Assembly: GCA_003224195.1 (NCBI GenBank)
Contig: QHYP01000069.1
Location: forward strand, 1 to 17,679
Length of the DNA stretch: 17,679 bases
Source of the DNA: Acidobacteriota bacterium
Lineage (GTDB): Bacteria; Acidobacteriota; Terriglobia; Acidiferrales; UBA7541
Reading direction: 5' to 3'
The notes below the pieces were generated by a model. It was not told the origin of the DNA, did not search any database, and was given only the letters and a program-made list of their open reading frames with translations. The position numbers were made by a program, and so were the translations under genes. Shown here piece by piece: positions 1-6,700 of this stretch (position 1 is its first letter; the number at the start of each line of letters is the position of its first letter).

Positions 1-2
1 CG

Positions 3-1046
3 TGGTGGACGGTTGCGTGGTTTTTCGCGGCGCTGGTAGCGCTCGCAGTGCTGCTGCGACTCGGCAAGCGACAGGCCACGCGCGTGGCACTCGTGTGCCT
101 GGCCTTGGCTGCGGGTGTGATTGCAAGTTATCCGTTTGCACCGCGGCTCACGGTTGGCGCGCTGGAAGTGACGGCACTGGACGTCGGCCAAGGAGATTCG
201 ATCCTGGTCATTCTTCCGCGCGGAAAGACGATGCTGATCGATGGAGGAGGGGCCTTTGCAGGATTTCGTGGAGAGGAAAACTACGCGGGACCGGATCCGG
301 GCGAAGACGCCGTGTCGCCGTATCTTTGGTCGCGGGGGATTCGGCGGCTGGATGTTGTGGCGTTGACCCATGCCCATCACGACCATCTCGGTGGGCTGAT
401 TGCTATTGTCGAGAATTTCCGAGTTGGCAGCTTGTGGATTGGACGTGAGGTCGCCGCGCCGGCATTCGCGAGACTTGAGCAACTGGCGACGGAGCGGCAC
501 ATTCCGATTGTGCATGAGGCGAGTGGCGCGTCGTTCGATCGGGATGGAGTGCACGGAGACGTGCTCTGGCCGCACACCGCTGGAAAAGAGCCGGCGGGTC
601 CACCGAAAAACGACGACTCGCTGGTACTGCGGCTCGTGTACGGCAAGCGCGCCATCCTGCTTCCCGGCGACGCCGAAAAGGATGCCGAACAGGAAATTGT
701 GGCGGAGACGCCCGGCGATGCGTTGCGCGCCGACGTGCTGAAGGTGGGGCACCACGGGAGCAGGAATTCGACGACGCCGGAATTTCTCGCGCGGGTGCAT
801 CCAAGCCTCGCCTTGATCTCCTCGGGGGCAGACAACCCATATGGGCATCCGAGCCCGGAACTTCTGGAGCGGCTCGCGCTGGCGGGTGTGCGTATCCTGC
901 GCACGGACCAGAACGGAGCGATTCACGTAGTGACAGATGGAGAGTCCTTGCAGGTGTCGTGCTACGTCGCGTGTCTCGTGGCCCCTCGAGCCGATGCCTC
1001 AACGGGAGCGCAACGAGCCGATCAAGAGCAGAAGCGCCAGAACTAG
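3..1046 (+). CDS. comEC: ComEC/Rec2 competence protein, C-terminal part (partial, 5' end outside window)
   Basis: This is the 3' end of a ComEC-type DNA-uptake channel gene; the reading frame is open from the window edge and 347 residues are visible. The first ~50 residues are hydrophobic, consistent with the last membrane segments of the ComEC competence domain. A metallo-beta-lactamase-like domain follows, starting at the DVGQGDS motif (181-201). The metal-binding HAHHDH motif (369-386) matches the family HxHxDH pattern. Further on are a PGDAEKDAE stretch and a VGHHGSRNS block, both typical of the ComEC C-terminal domain, which is thought to degrade the non-transported DNA strand. The tail after the domain is short and polar. 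The 3' end overlaps the convergent methyltransferase gene by 48 bases. The family call is firm; the N-terminal OB and channel regions cannot be judged here. Confidence 0.9.
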   Translation, partial: WWTVAWFFAALVALAVLLRLGKRQATRVALVCLALAAGVIASYPFAPRLTVGALEVTALDVGQGDSILVILPRGKTMLIDGGGAFAGFRGEENYAGPDPGEDAVSPYLWSRGIRRLDVVALTHAHHDHLGGLIAIVENFRVGSLWIGREVAAPAFARLEQLATERHIPIVHEASGASFDRDGVHGDVLWPHTAGKEPAGPPKNDDSLVLRLVYGKRAILLPGDAEKDAEQEIVAETPGDALRADVLKVGHHGSRNSTTPEFLARVHPSLALISSGADNPYGHPSPELLERLALAGVRILRTDQNGAIHVVTDGESLQVSCYVACLVAPRADASTGAQRADQEQKRQN

Positions 1047-1556
1047 CGCGAAGCCAATGGCCGCTTGGTATTCGCGGTTCTTCTTGTATTGGGCCCAGGA
1101 AAAGGCACTGTCTGCGGGCGCACCACTGCGAGCCGGAAACAAGCGGGGGAAAAAGAGCGGTACGCGCCGCGCGTACTCTTCAAACGCTGCGCCGAAGTGG
1201 CCGCGGAGCTCGGCTTCTTCACGGCGCATGACGATCGAATAAAACACCGCGAAATAAGCACCAATCAAGAGGGCGGCGAGCCAAGAATTCGTAATCACAG
1301 CGAGACCGAGAGCGAGGACCGCGCTGCCGAGATAGAGCGGGTTGCGCGTGTGGGCATAAGGGCCGGTGACAGTGAGCGATTCCTGCTTGTGCAGATAACC
1401 GGCAGCATAGGCACGCAATAGGAGACCCAGTGCACCGATTAGACCGCCGTAGATAATGGTGCGCGGCGCGGGTCGCGCCAACCAAAAAACTGCCACGGCA
1501 AGCGGATAGCCGAAGCGCACGCGCCAATGGGCGAAGAAACTGCCCGAGCTGGTCAT
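999..1556 (-). CDS. Isoprenylcysteine carboxyl methyltransferase (ICMT/PEMT)-family membrane protein
   Basis: The 185-residue integral membrane protein belongs to the ICMT / phospholipid methyltransferase superfamily. Several hydrophobic segments precede the hallmark TGPYAHTRNPLYLGS block (about residues 64-78). A charged RREEAELRGHFGAAFEEYARR stretch, the usual second part of the SAM-binding region, follows a further membrane segment. A last hydrophobic helix lies near the C-terminus (about 160-180). The ATG at 1556 overlaps the waaC-like stop codon as ATGA and has GGAGAAG 5 bases upstream. It is the last gene of the LPS operon. Bacterial members seldom have known substrates, so methylation of a lipid, glycan or small lipophilic molecule in the envelope is possible but unproven. 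The 3' end overlaps comEC convergently. Confidence 0.85.
   Translation of the reverse strand: MTSSGSFFAHWRVRFGYPLAVAVFWLARPAPRTIIYGGLIGALGLLLRAYAAGYLHKQESLTVTGPYAHTRNPLYLGSAVLALGLAVITNSWLAALLIGAYFAVFYSIVMRREEAELRGHFGAAFEEYARRVPLFFPRLFPARSGAPADSAFSWAQYKKNREYQAAIGFALVLALLLLIGSLRSR
1047..1090 (+). terminator. Probable intrinsic terminator of comEC, inside the convergent gene
   Basis: The hairpin begins on the first base after the comEC stop codon. The left arm CGCGAAGCCAA (1047-1057) pairs with the right arm TTGGTATTCGCG (1065-1076), with one G-U pair and one bulged A around a 7-base loop. The downstream GTTCTTCTTGTATT (1077-1090) is T-rich but not a pure T run. The whole element is also coding sequence of the minus-strand methyltransferase gene. 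The structure is seen directly; its termination activity is inferred. Confidence 0.55.
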
Positions 1557-2557
1557 TGCAGCTTCTCCAAGCGGCGATGAACGGCGTCGAGCACCTGCTC
1601 GACCGTAATCGAGAGCATCGAAGCGGCGGGAGAATGGCCCCGCTCGTGTTCCATCCCTTCGAAGCGCTCATTGCAGACGACCACATCGTCCTTCCCGTAG
1701 GGACCATTGCGCACGGGATCTGTGGGACCGTACAGGCCGACGACCGGTGTCCCGAGGGCGACGGCGAGATGGAGCGGGCCCGTGTCGCCTGCAACCACGA
1801 ATTTCGCGCCAGCAAGTAGTGACTTGAGCTCCTGAATCTCGCCCCGGAAAAGAATCACGTTGGCAGGCGCCGCTGCGCGTGCCACCGCCTCGGCGAGCGG
1901 CTCTTCGCCGGGGCCGTAATTGACAACCGGACGCAAGTCCCTCTGCGCGCCGAGTTCTCGACAAAGTTGGCCGTAGCGCTCGGCCGGCCAACACTTGGAG
2001 CCCCAGCCACCCCCCGGATTGACGACGAAGAACGCGCCCACGTCACAAGAAAGCATTCGGCGGGCAAAGGGTTGCGGCTCCTCGATCCATTTGGGAAATC
2101 CAATGCCAAAAATCCTCGGACTGGCTCCGGCGGCACGAGCGAGGGCCCGATTCTGGTCGGCGATATGGCCGGGCGGAGGAGAGATCTGGTCCGTATAAAA
2201 GAATGCGGCGCCGGACTCGCGGAGGAAGGGACGGGCGAAACCAATACGGCGCGGCGCGCCGGAAAGATATGCCAAGAGCGCGGATTTGTAGAGCCCCTGA
2301 AAGTCGATGGCGCAAGTGTAGCGAGCGGCGCGCAGTTTGCGCACAGTGACCGCGAGACTTTTCCATGAGCCGCGATCGAGCCGAATGATTTCATGAAAAT
2401 CGCCGCAGGGGATCAAGATGTCGGCCCAGCGGCAGTCCACAAGCCAATCGACTTGCGCCCCTAGAAACGAACCGCGGAGCATGGCGGCAGCAGATGCGCT
2501 AAGAACGATATCCCCAAGCGAACTCAGGCGAACTATCAGAAAGCGCGACTCAGCCAT
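1553..2557 (-). CDS. waaC: LPS heptosyltransferase I-like, GT9 family (WaaC-like)
   Basis: This 334-residue GT9 glycosyltransferase would add the first L-glycero-D-manno-heptose to Kdo at the cytoplasmic face of the inner membrane, using ADP-heptose. It opens with the GT9 signature RLSSLGDIVLS, in which Asp16 occupies the catalytic-base position. A DFQGLYKSA block resembles the WaaC DxQGLxKSA motif. The C-terminal half has the nucleotide-sugar site GDTGPLHLAVALGTPVVGLY followed by GPTDP. ATG 2557 was chosen because the protein begins right at the GT9 fold; the longer reading frame upstream is only the out-of-frame shadow of hldC. It overlaps hldC by 8 bases and has no clear ribosome-binding site, which fits translational coupling. 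The family is certain; acceptor specificity is inferred from motifs and context. Confidence 0.87.
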   Translation of the reverse strand: MAESRFLIVRLSSLGDIVLSASAAAMLRGSFLGAQVDWLVDCRWADILIPCGDFHEIIRLDRGSWKSLAVTVRKLRAARYTCAIDFQGLYKSALLAYLSGAPRRIGFARPFLRESGAAFFYTDQISPPPGHIADQNRALARAAGASPRIFGIGFPKWIEEPQPFARRMLSCDVGAFFVVNPGGGWGSKCWPAERYGQLCRELGAQRDLRPVVNYGPGEEPLAEAVARAAAPANVILFRGEIQELKSLLAGAKFVVAGDTGPLHLAVALGTPVVGLYGPTDPVRNGPYGKDDVVVCNERFEGMEHERGHSPAASMLSITVEQVLDAVHRRLEKLQ

Positions 2558-3038
2558 TTGAAGAGCGAATCCGGGCCAGGAGTTCTCGTGTGGAATGATG
2601 CTTCGGGTCACCGACAATGGCAACGCGAATGCCCAGCCGCGCCGCAACGTCGCGCTCTGGGACTGTCTCCGCTGTGTAGTCTGTGCCCTTGGCGTGTACG
2701 TCGGGATGAATTTCCGCAAGAAGTTCCCCGACATCGAGACTGCTGAAAAGTACAACGTAATCCACCGCGCGCACCGCGGCGACGAGCTGCGCGCGAGCTT
2801 CTTCAGGCAGAATTGGGCGGCCCGGGCCCTTGAGAATCCGAGCGCTGTTATCGGAATTGAGCGCGACGACAAGCACGTCGCCTTCGCGGCGCGCGCCTTC
2901 GAGATAACGCACATGGCCGACGTGCAGCATGTCAAAAATGCCGTTCGCCAGGACAATGCGTTGCCCCAGGCGGCGGTGTTCTGCGAGCCGGTCGAGCAGG
3001 ACTTTCCGCGTGACGATTTTTTCTGCTGCCCGGCGCAT
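2550..3038 (-). CDS. hldC: D-glycero-beta-D-manno-heptose 1-phosphate adenylyltransferase (HldE domain II / HldC)
   Basis: This 162-residue protein is a cytidylyltransferase-fold nucleotidyltransferase equivalent to the C-terminal half of E. coli HldE. It would join heptose 1-phosphate to ATP, giving ADP-heptose. The ANGIFDMLHVGHVRYLEGA block (residues 31-49) holds the nucleotide-binding HxGH motif (His39-His42). The central segment with AxNSD, the GRPILPEEARA segment and the C-terminal HSTRELLARI end are typical of RfaE domain II. ATG 3038 lies 3 bases after the hldA stop. There is no evident Shine-Dalgarno sequence, so re-initiation by ribosomes finishing hldA is likely. Kinase and adenylyltransferase are separate polypeptides here, unlike the fused E. 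coli enzyme. Confidence 0.92.
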   Translation of the reverse strand: MRRAAEKIVTRKVLLDRLAEHRRLGQRIVLANGIFDMLHVGHVRYLEGARREGDVLVVALNSDNSARILKGPGRPILPEEARAQLVAAVRAVDYVVLFSSLDVGELLAEIHPDVHAKGTDYTAETVPERDVAARLGIRVAIVGDPKHHSTRELLARIRSSNG

Positions 3039-3041
3039 GGG

Positions 3042-4097
3042 TCAAGAACCCGTCACCTCGCGGCGCATGGCATCGAGCAATTCTCCGCGGCGCACGGTGG
3101 CGGTGCCGCGCTTCATCACGACGAGGCCGCCGGCAATGCTGGCGATGTGCGCAGCTTCGGGGAAACTCGCTCCGGACGCGAGCGCCAGAGTATATGCTGC
3201 GAGAACGGTGTCGCCGGCGCCAGTCACATCCACAGCCTGATCACTGCCATAGATGGCGATTTGGGCGGTAGGCATGCCGGCTTCAAAGAGCGCCATCCCA
3301 TCGCGGCCACGCGTCACAAGGAGAGCGGAGAGTTTCATTTCGCTGAGCGTCGTGCGGCCACAGCGCTCGAGTTCTTTCCAATTCTGCCCGATCGCGGTGT
3401 GGTGCAGGTTCTCGAGCTCCGGTTCATTCGGCGTCGCCGATGTGATGCCCGTGCCTGCGTACGCGGTCAGGTTGCAGCGCGCATCGAGCGTGGAGACCAG
3501 TTTGCCCTTGCGAGAGGCCAGAACGGCCCTGATCAGAGCGGGCGAGGCCACGCCGAAGCCGTAGTCGCAGACGGCCAGAGCGTCCGCTGAACGCAGAAAC
3601 TTGCCCAGTTTTAGCTGGAGTTTCTTCCGGGCTGACTCGGGCGGCAGGCCGTTCGGCTCGCGGTCAACGCGCAAGACCTGCTGTCTGACCGTGTGCGCCC
3701 AGCCGGCGAGGAATCTCGTTTTTACAGGAGTCGTCCATCCGCGCGCGCGCACGATACCGGAGACGTTAACGCGCTTTGAATGGAAGTATTCGATCAAGGC
3801 TTGACCTGCCGCATCATCGCCGACCACGGAAACCGGCAAAACGCGCGCGCCGAGGTCGGCCAGATTGTTGACTGCGTTGGCACCGCCGCCGGGAAAAAGC
3901 TGCGTTTCACGGTGGCGGAGTATGAGGACGGGCGCCTCGCGGGAAACGCGAGAGATTTCTCCCGCTTGATACTCATCGGCCACAAAGTCCCCGAGGACAA
4001 CGATCTTCCTGTTCACAAAATGTTCGACGAGTCCGATCAGCGAAGGGAAATCTACCGCTGCCGAAGCCGCCTGGACGGGCCCCAGATGTTTCTTCAT
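3042..4097 (-). CDS. hldA: D-glycero-beta-D-manno-heptose 7-phosphate kinase (HldE domain I / HldA, PfkB family)
   Basis: This 351-residue PfkB-family sugar kinase corresponds to the N-terminal half of HldE. It phosphorylates D-glycero-D-manno-heptose 7-phosphate at C1 in ADP-heptose synthesis. An early segment (VVLGDFVADEY) and the GGGANAVNNLADLGARV motif are typical of the RfaE domain I substrate-binding region. The PfkB C-terminal signature DVTGAGDTVLAAY places the catalytic Asp at about residue 296. ATG 4097 overlaps the gmhB stop as ATGA and has AAGGAG 5 bases upstream, a strong ribosome-binding site. Flanking gmhB and hldC, which act on the product and on the next intermediate, make this assignment very secure. 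Confidence 0.93.
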   Translation of the reverse strand: MKKHLGPVQAASAAVDFPSLIGLVEHFVNRKIVVLGDFVADEYQAGEISRVSREAPVLILRHRETQLFPGGGANAVNNLADLGARVLPVSVVGDDAAGQALIEYFHSKRVNVSGIVRARGWTTPVKTRFLAGWAHTVRQQVLRVDREPNGLPPESARKKLQLKLGKFLRSADALAVCDYGFGVASPALIRAVLASRKGKLVSTLDARCNLTAYAGTGITSATPNEPELENLHHTAIGQNWKELERCGRTTLSEMKLSALLVTRGRDGMALFEAGMPTAQIAIYGSDQAVDVTGAGDTVLAAYTLALASGASFPEAAHIASIAGGLVVMKRGTATVRRGELLDAMRREVTGS

Positions 4098-4663
4098 CGC
4101 GGCTCCTTGAGAATCCAGGTCACTGCTCCGGAAAGATCATCGGCTAGAAAGTCCGGCTGCCCCGGCCAGCTTGGGCCGTGCCATTCGAGTTCGCCGCGGC
4201 CGTAGCCGGTGGCGACGAGGATCGCGCGCGCGCCAGCGCGATGCGCCATCTCCACGTCGGCGTAGCGATCGCCGACGACAAAGGAGCGCTTGAGATCGAG
4301 GTTGTGCTCGCGAGCGGCTTGCTTAAGGAGACCGGTCTTGGGCTTGCGGCACTCGCAGCCATCCTGCGGACCGTGCATGCAAACGTAAATGCCATCGACA
4401 CGTGCGTCCGCAAGCCCTAGCTGACGGGTCATCTCCCGGTGCACTTCATCGACGAGAGACGCGGGAAATAGGCCTCGGGCGACGCCCGACTGGTTCGTCA
4501 CGACCATGACGGGAAGGCCGGCAACGTTCAAACGCTGGATGGAATCCGCAGCAAAGTGGAACATGCGGAAGCGGCTCAAGTGATTCAAATAGCCGACTTC
4601 TTCGATGACAGTGCCGTCGCGGTCGAGAAAAACGGCGGGGCGAAGTGGAGGTGCATCAGGCAA
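4094..4663 (-). CDS. gmhB: D-glycero-D-manno-heptose 1,7-bisphosphate phosphatase (GmhB, HAD family)
   Basis: This HAD phosphatase removes the C7 phosphate from heptose 1,7-bisphosphate between the HldA and HldC steps. The catalytic motif FLDRDGT (Asp14 and Asp16 with this start) is followed by VVTNQSGVARG (HAD motif II) and by VVGDRYADVEMA (the acidic motif IV). Four potential zinc ligands, Cys95, His97, Cys103 and Cys105, form a loop shorter than I recall in E. coli GmhB. I chose the TTG at 4663, giving 189 residues: it has AGGAG 9 bases upstream, overlaps waaF by 8 bases as elsewhere in this operon, and starts just before the fold. Another TTG at 4708 would add 15 Arg/Pro-rich residues and overlap waaF by 53 bases; it has GGAGG only 3 bases upstream. 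No ATG precedes the catalytic motif. Confidence 0.9.
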   Translation of the reverse strand: MPDAPPLRPAVFLDRDGTVIEEVGYLNHLSRFRMFHFAADSIQRLNVAGLPVMVVTNQSGVARGLFPASLVDEVHREMTRQLGLADARVDGIYVCMHGPQDGCECRKPKTGLLKQAAREHNLDLKRSFVVGDRYADVEMAHRAGARAILVATGYGRGELEWHGPSWPGQPDFLADDLSGAVTWILKEPR

Positions 4664-5702
4664 GGGGTGCTGCTCCTCGCGAGAGCCACGTCCGCGCGGC
4701 GGCGGCAACGGCCTCCGGCGTGATGCTCTTCATGCAGCGATGATCGATGGGGCAGCGGCGCAGGAAGCAGGGGCTGCAAAAGGGTTTTTCCTGAACGATG
4801 GTCCGGCGCGAGGTCACCGGAGCCGTGCCGTGCGGATCCGTAGGGCCGAAAATGGCGACGACGGGCAAACCGACGGCGGCCGCAACGTGCATGGCTCCCG
4901 AGTCGTTGCCCACGAAAAGGTGGCACCGAGAAAGCATTGCGGGCAGATCAACCATCGTTGTCTTTCCGGTGACATTGACAGGGACGCGATCCATATCTGA
5001 GGCGATTGCGCGCGAGACTTCCTCTTCAGTGCGCGTTCCGAAAAGAATCACATCGGCATCAAACTCCGCTTGAAGGCGGTTGGCAAGCGCTGCGAAATTG
5101 GATGGAGCCCAGCACTTCGCCGAGCCGTACGATGCGCCTGCGCCAATGGCGATACGCAAGACATTGGAGCGCGCTCCCGCAACAAGCAAGTTGTTTTCTG
5201 CGTCGCGAACGCTGGGAACCCCGAGGCTGAGCGAAATCCAAGTCTCACCCTGGAGCGATTCGAGCCACCCGGCGCGGCGGAGCAATTCGAGATAGTAATA
5301 CTGCTCGTGCGCGGGAATTCCGCCGGAACGAGGCACCGGGATCGAGCGCGTGAGCAGGACGCCGCGAGCATCGCGCGCATAACCGATGCGCTCGGGAATT
5401 CCTGCGCGCCAGGCGAGCCAAGCAGCATCCATAGCGTTCTGCAGGAGAACGGCCACATCAAAGCGACTGGCACGCAATTTCTTCGCAAGCCGCTCGCGGC
5501 CGCGCCAACCGCAATGAATCCCGTTTGCGTCGTATTCCAGCAGGCGATTCGCAAAACCCTCGTTGTGATAGAGAGCGGCAACCTGGGGGCGCGCGAGGAC
5601 GCTAAGCTCAGCATCGGGCCATTTGGCGCGAATCGCGCGCAAGGCGGGCAACGAAAGCACAGCGTCACCGACCCAGTTGGTAGCCCGGACGAGGATCTTC
5701 AT
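4656..5702 (-). CDS. waaF: LPS heptosyltransferase II-like, GT9 family (WaaF)
   Basis: This 348-residue GT9 enzyme probably transfers the second heptose of the LPS inner core from ADP-heptose. The N-terminus RATNWVGDAVLSLPAL (Asp13 at the catalytic position) is the WaaF form of the GT9 signature. The donor-site block GNDSGAMHVAAAVGLPVVAIF leads into GPTDP. A Cys-containing C-terminal segment (PCFLRRCPIDHRCM) is usual in WaaF-like proteins. ATG 5702 overlaps the lpxK stop by 4 bases and has GGAG 7 bases upstream. It differs clearly from the waaC-like protein at 1553-2557, so the operon encodes two non-redundant heptosyltransferases. Confidence 0.9.
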   Translation of the reverse strand: MKILVRATNWVGDAVLSLPALRAIRAKWPDAELSVLARPQVAALYHNEGFANRLLEYDANGIHCGWRGRERLAKKLRASRFDVAVLLQNAMDAAWLAWRAGIPERIGYARDARGVLLTRSIPVPRSGGIPAHEQYYYLELLRRAGWLESLQGETWISLSLGVPSVRDAENNLLVAGARSNVLRIAIGAGASYGSAKCWAPSNFAALANRLQAEFDADVILFGTRTEEEVSRAIASDMDRVPVNVTGKTTMVDLPAMLSRCHLFVGNDSGAMHVAAAVGLPVVAIFGPTDPHGTAPVTSRRTIVQEKPFCSPCFLRRCPIDHRCMKSITPEAVAAAARTWLSRGAAPLA

Positions 5703-6700
5703 GCCGCAGCTCCGCGAGCCCCGAGCTTCGCACTGATTACTTTGAGGAACTGTTTCTCATCTGGGATCGCCAACTCGATGACAGCGATAAACACCGGAAA
5801 CCGGACAAATCGGGCCTGACGTAAATTTTGAGCGTCTTTTTCCGTTGTCACCAAAGCCTTTGCGCCTGCCCGCACGGCGTTGCGTTCCAGCCTTTCTACG
5901 TCCTCCGTTGTGTAACGATGATGATCCCTAAACGTTGCGCTACCCGCTAAAACCACGCCCCAACGTTCCAAGTCCTGAAAAAACGCGCGGGCATTTCCGA
6001 TTCCGCAAAACGCGAAAAAATGATCCCCGCCAAGTTCCGCTGGGGTCTTCAGACTGCGATCACCAGAATGAACGCGAAACCCGAGGAGTCGAGTGGTGGC
6101 AGGAAAGATTGGAAACTTTGCGACCCTTTGCATGGCCAACAGCGCGAGATCCTGGTTCTCCATGCGGGTAAAGACAACGAGGTCGGCACGGTTGAGCGCT
6201 GACCGCGGTTCACGAAGACGGCCGGCAGGAAGAAGCCATTCTCGACGTTCGGGCCGCGTAGCGTCCACGAGAACGATGTCGAGGTCGCGCGTGAGCTGAA
6301 GATGTTGGAAGCCGTCATCGAGAAGAAAAACATCGATTCCCTCTTCTTCAAGGCGTTTTCCTTCGACGAAGCGATTTCCCCCTACGCCGAACGCGGCTCG
6401 CGTTCCCAGTCGTTCCCTCATCAACTCGACTTCGTCGCTGGTGCCGCGCGAGCCGCGATAGCCGCGGCTGAGGATGGCGACGCGTTTCCCCTGCGCGAGC
6501 AGGCGCTCAGCGATCCACAGCACCAGGGGAGTCTTGCCGGTGCCGCCAACCGTGAGATTGCCCACGCTGATTACGATGCCGTTGAGTCGTCTCCGCTGCA
6601 GCCATCCGCGGGCGTAAGACCAGGCGCGCAAGCGCGTGAAAATGCCCCAGGCAGCCGACAGCGGCCACAGCAAGATGCGAATGGGTAGCGGCAGATTCAT
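5699..6700 (-). CDS. lpxK: Tetraacyldisaccharide 4'-kinase (LpxK)
   Basis: LpxK phosphorylates the 4' position of tetraacyldisaccharide-1-phosphate to make lipid IVA at the cytoplasmic face of the inner membrane. The 333-residue protein has a hydrophobic N-terminal segment (about residues 5-20) for membrane association. The unusual P-loop GGTGKTP (52-58) and the LpxK-specific DDGFQH motif (128-133) are both present. A VTTEKDAQNL block near the C-terminus matches the family. ATG 6700 overlaps the waaA stop as ATGA and starts exactly where LpxK proteins begin. A reading frame extending to 6823 adds an Arg-rich stretch overlapping waaA and was rejected. The neighbouring gene waaA acts on the LpxK product. 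Confidence 0.93.
   Translation of the reverse strand: MNLPLPIRILLWPLSAAWGIFTRLRAWSYARGWLQRRRLNGIVISVGNLTVGGTGKTPLVLWIAERLLAQGKRVAILSRGYRGSRGTSDEVELMRERLGTRAAFGVGGNRFVEGKRLEEEGIDVFLLDDGFQHLQLTRDLDIVLVDATRPERREWLLPAGRLREPRSALNRADLVVFTRMENQDLALLAMQRVAKFPIFPATTRLLGFRVHSGDRSLKTPAELGGDHFFAFCGIGNARAFFQDLERWGVVLAGSATFRDHHRYTTEDVERLERNAVRAGAKALVTTEKDAQNLRQARFVRFPVFIAVIELAIPDEKQFLKVISAKLGARGAAA

Noticed and set aside
2558..2956. 133-residue N-terminal extension of the waaC-like gene
   Set aside because: It lies over hldC in another frame, and the GT9 fold begins exactly at ATG 2557.
2595..3590. 331-codon plus-strand frame across hldC and hldA
   Set aside because: It is antisense to two firmly identified genes and its translation has no family features.
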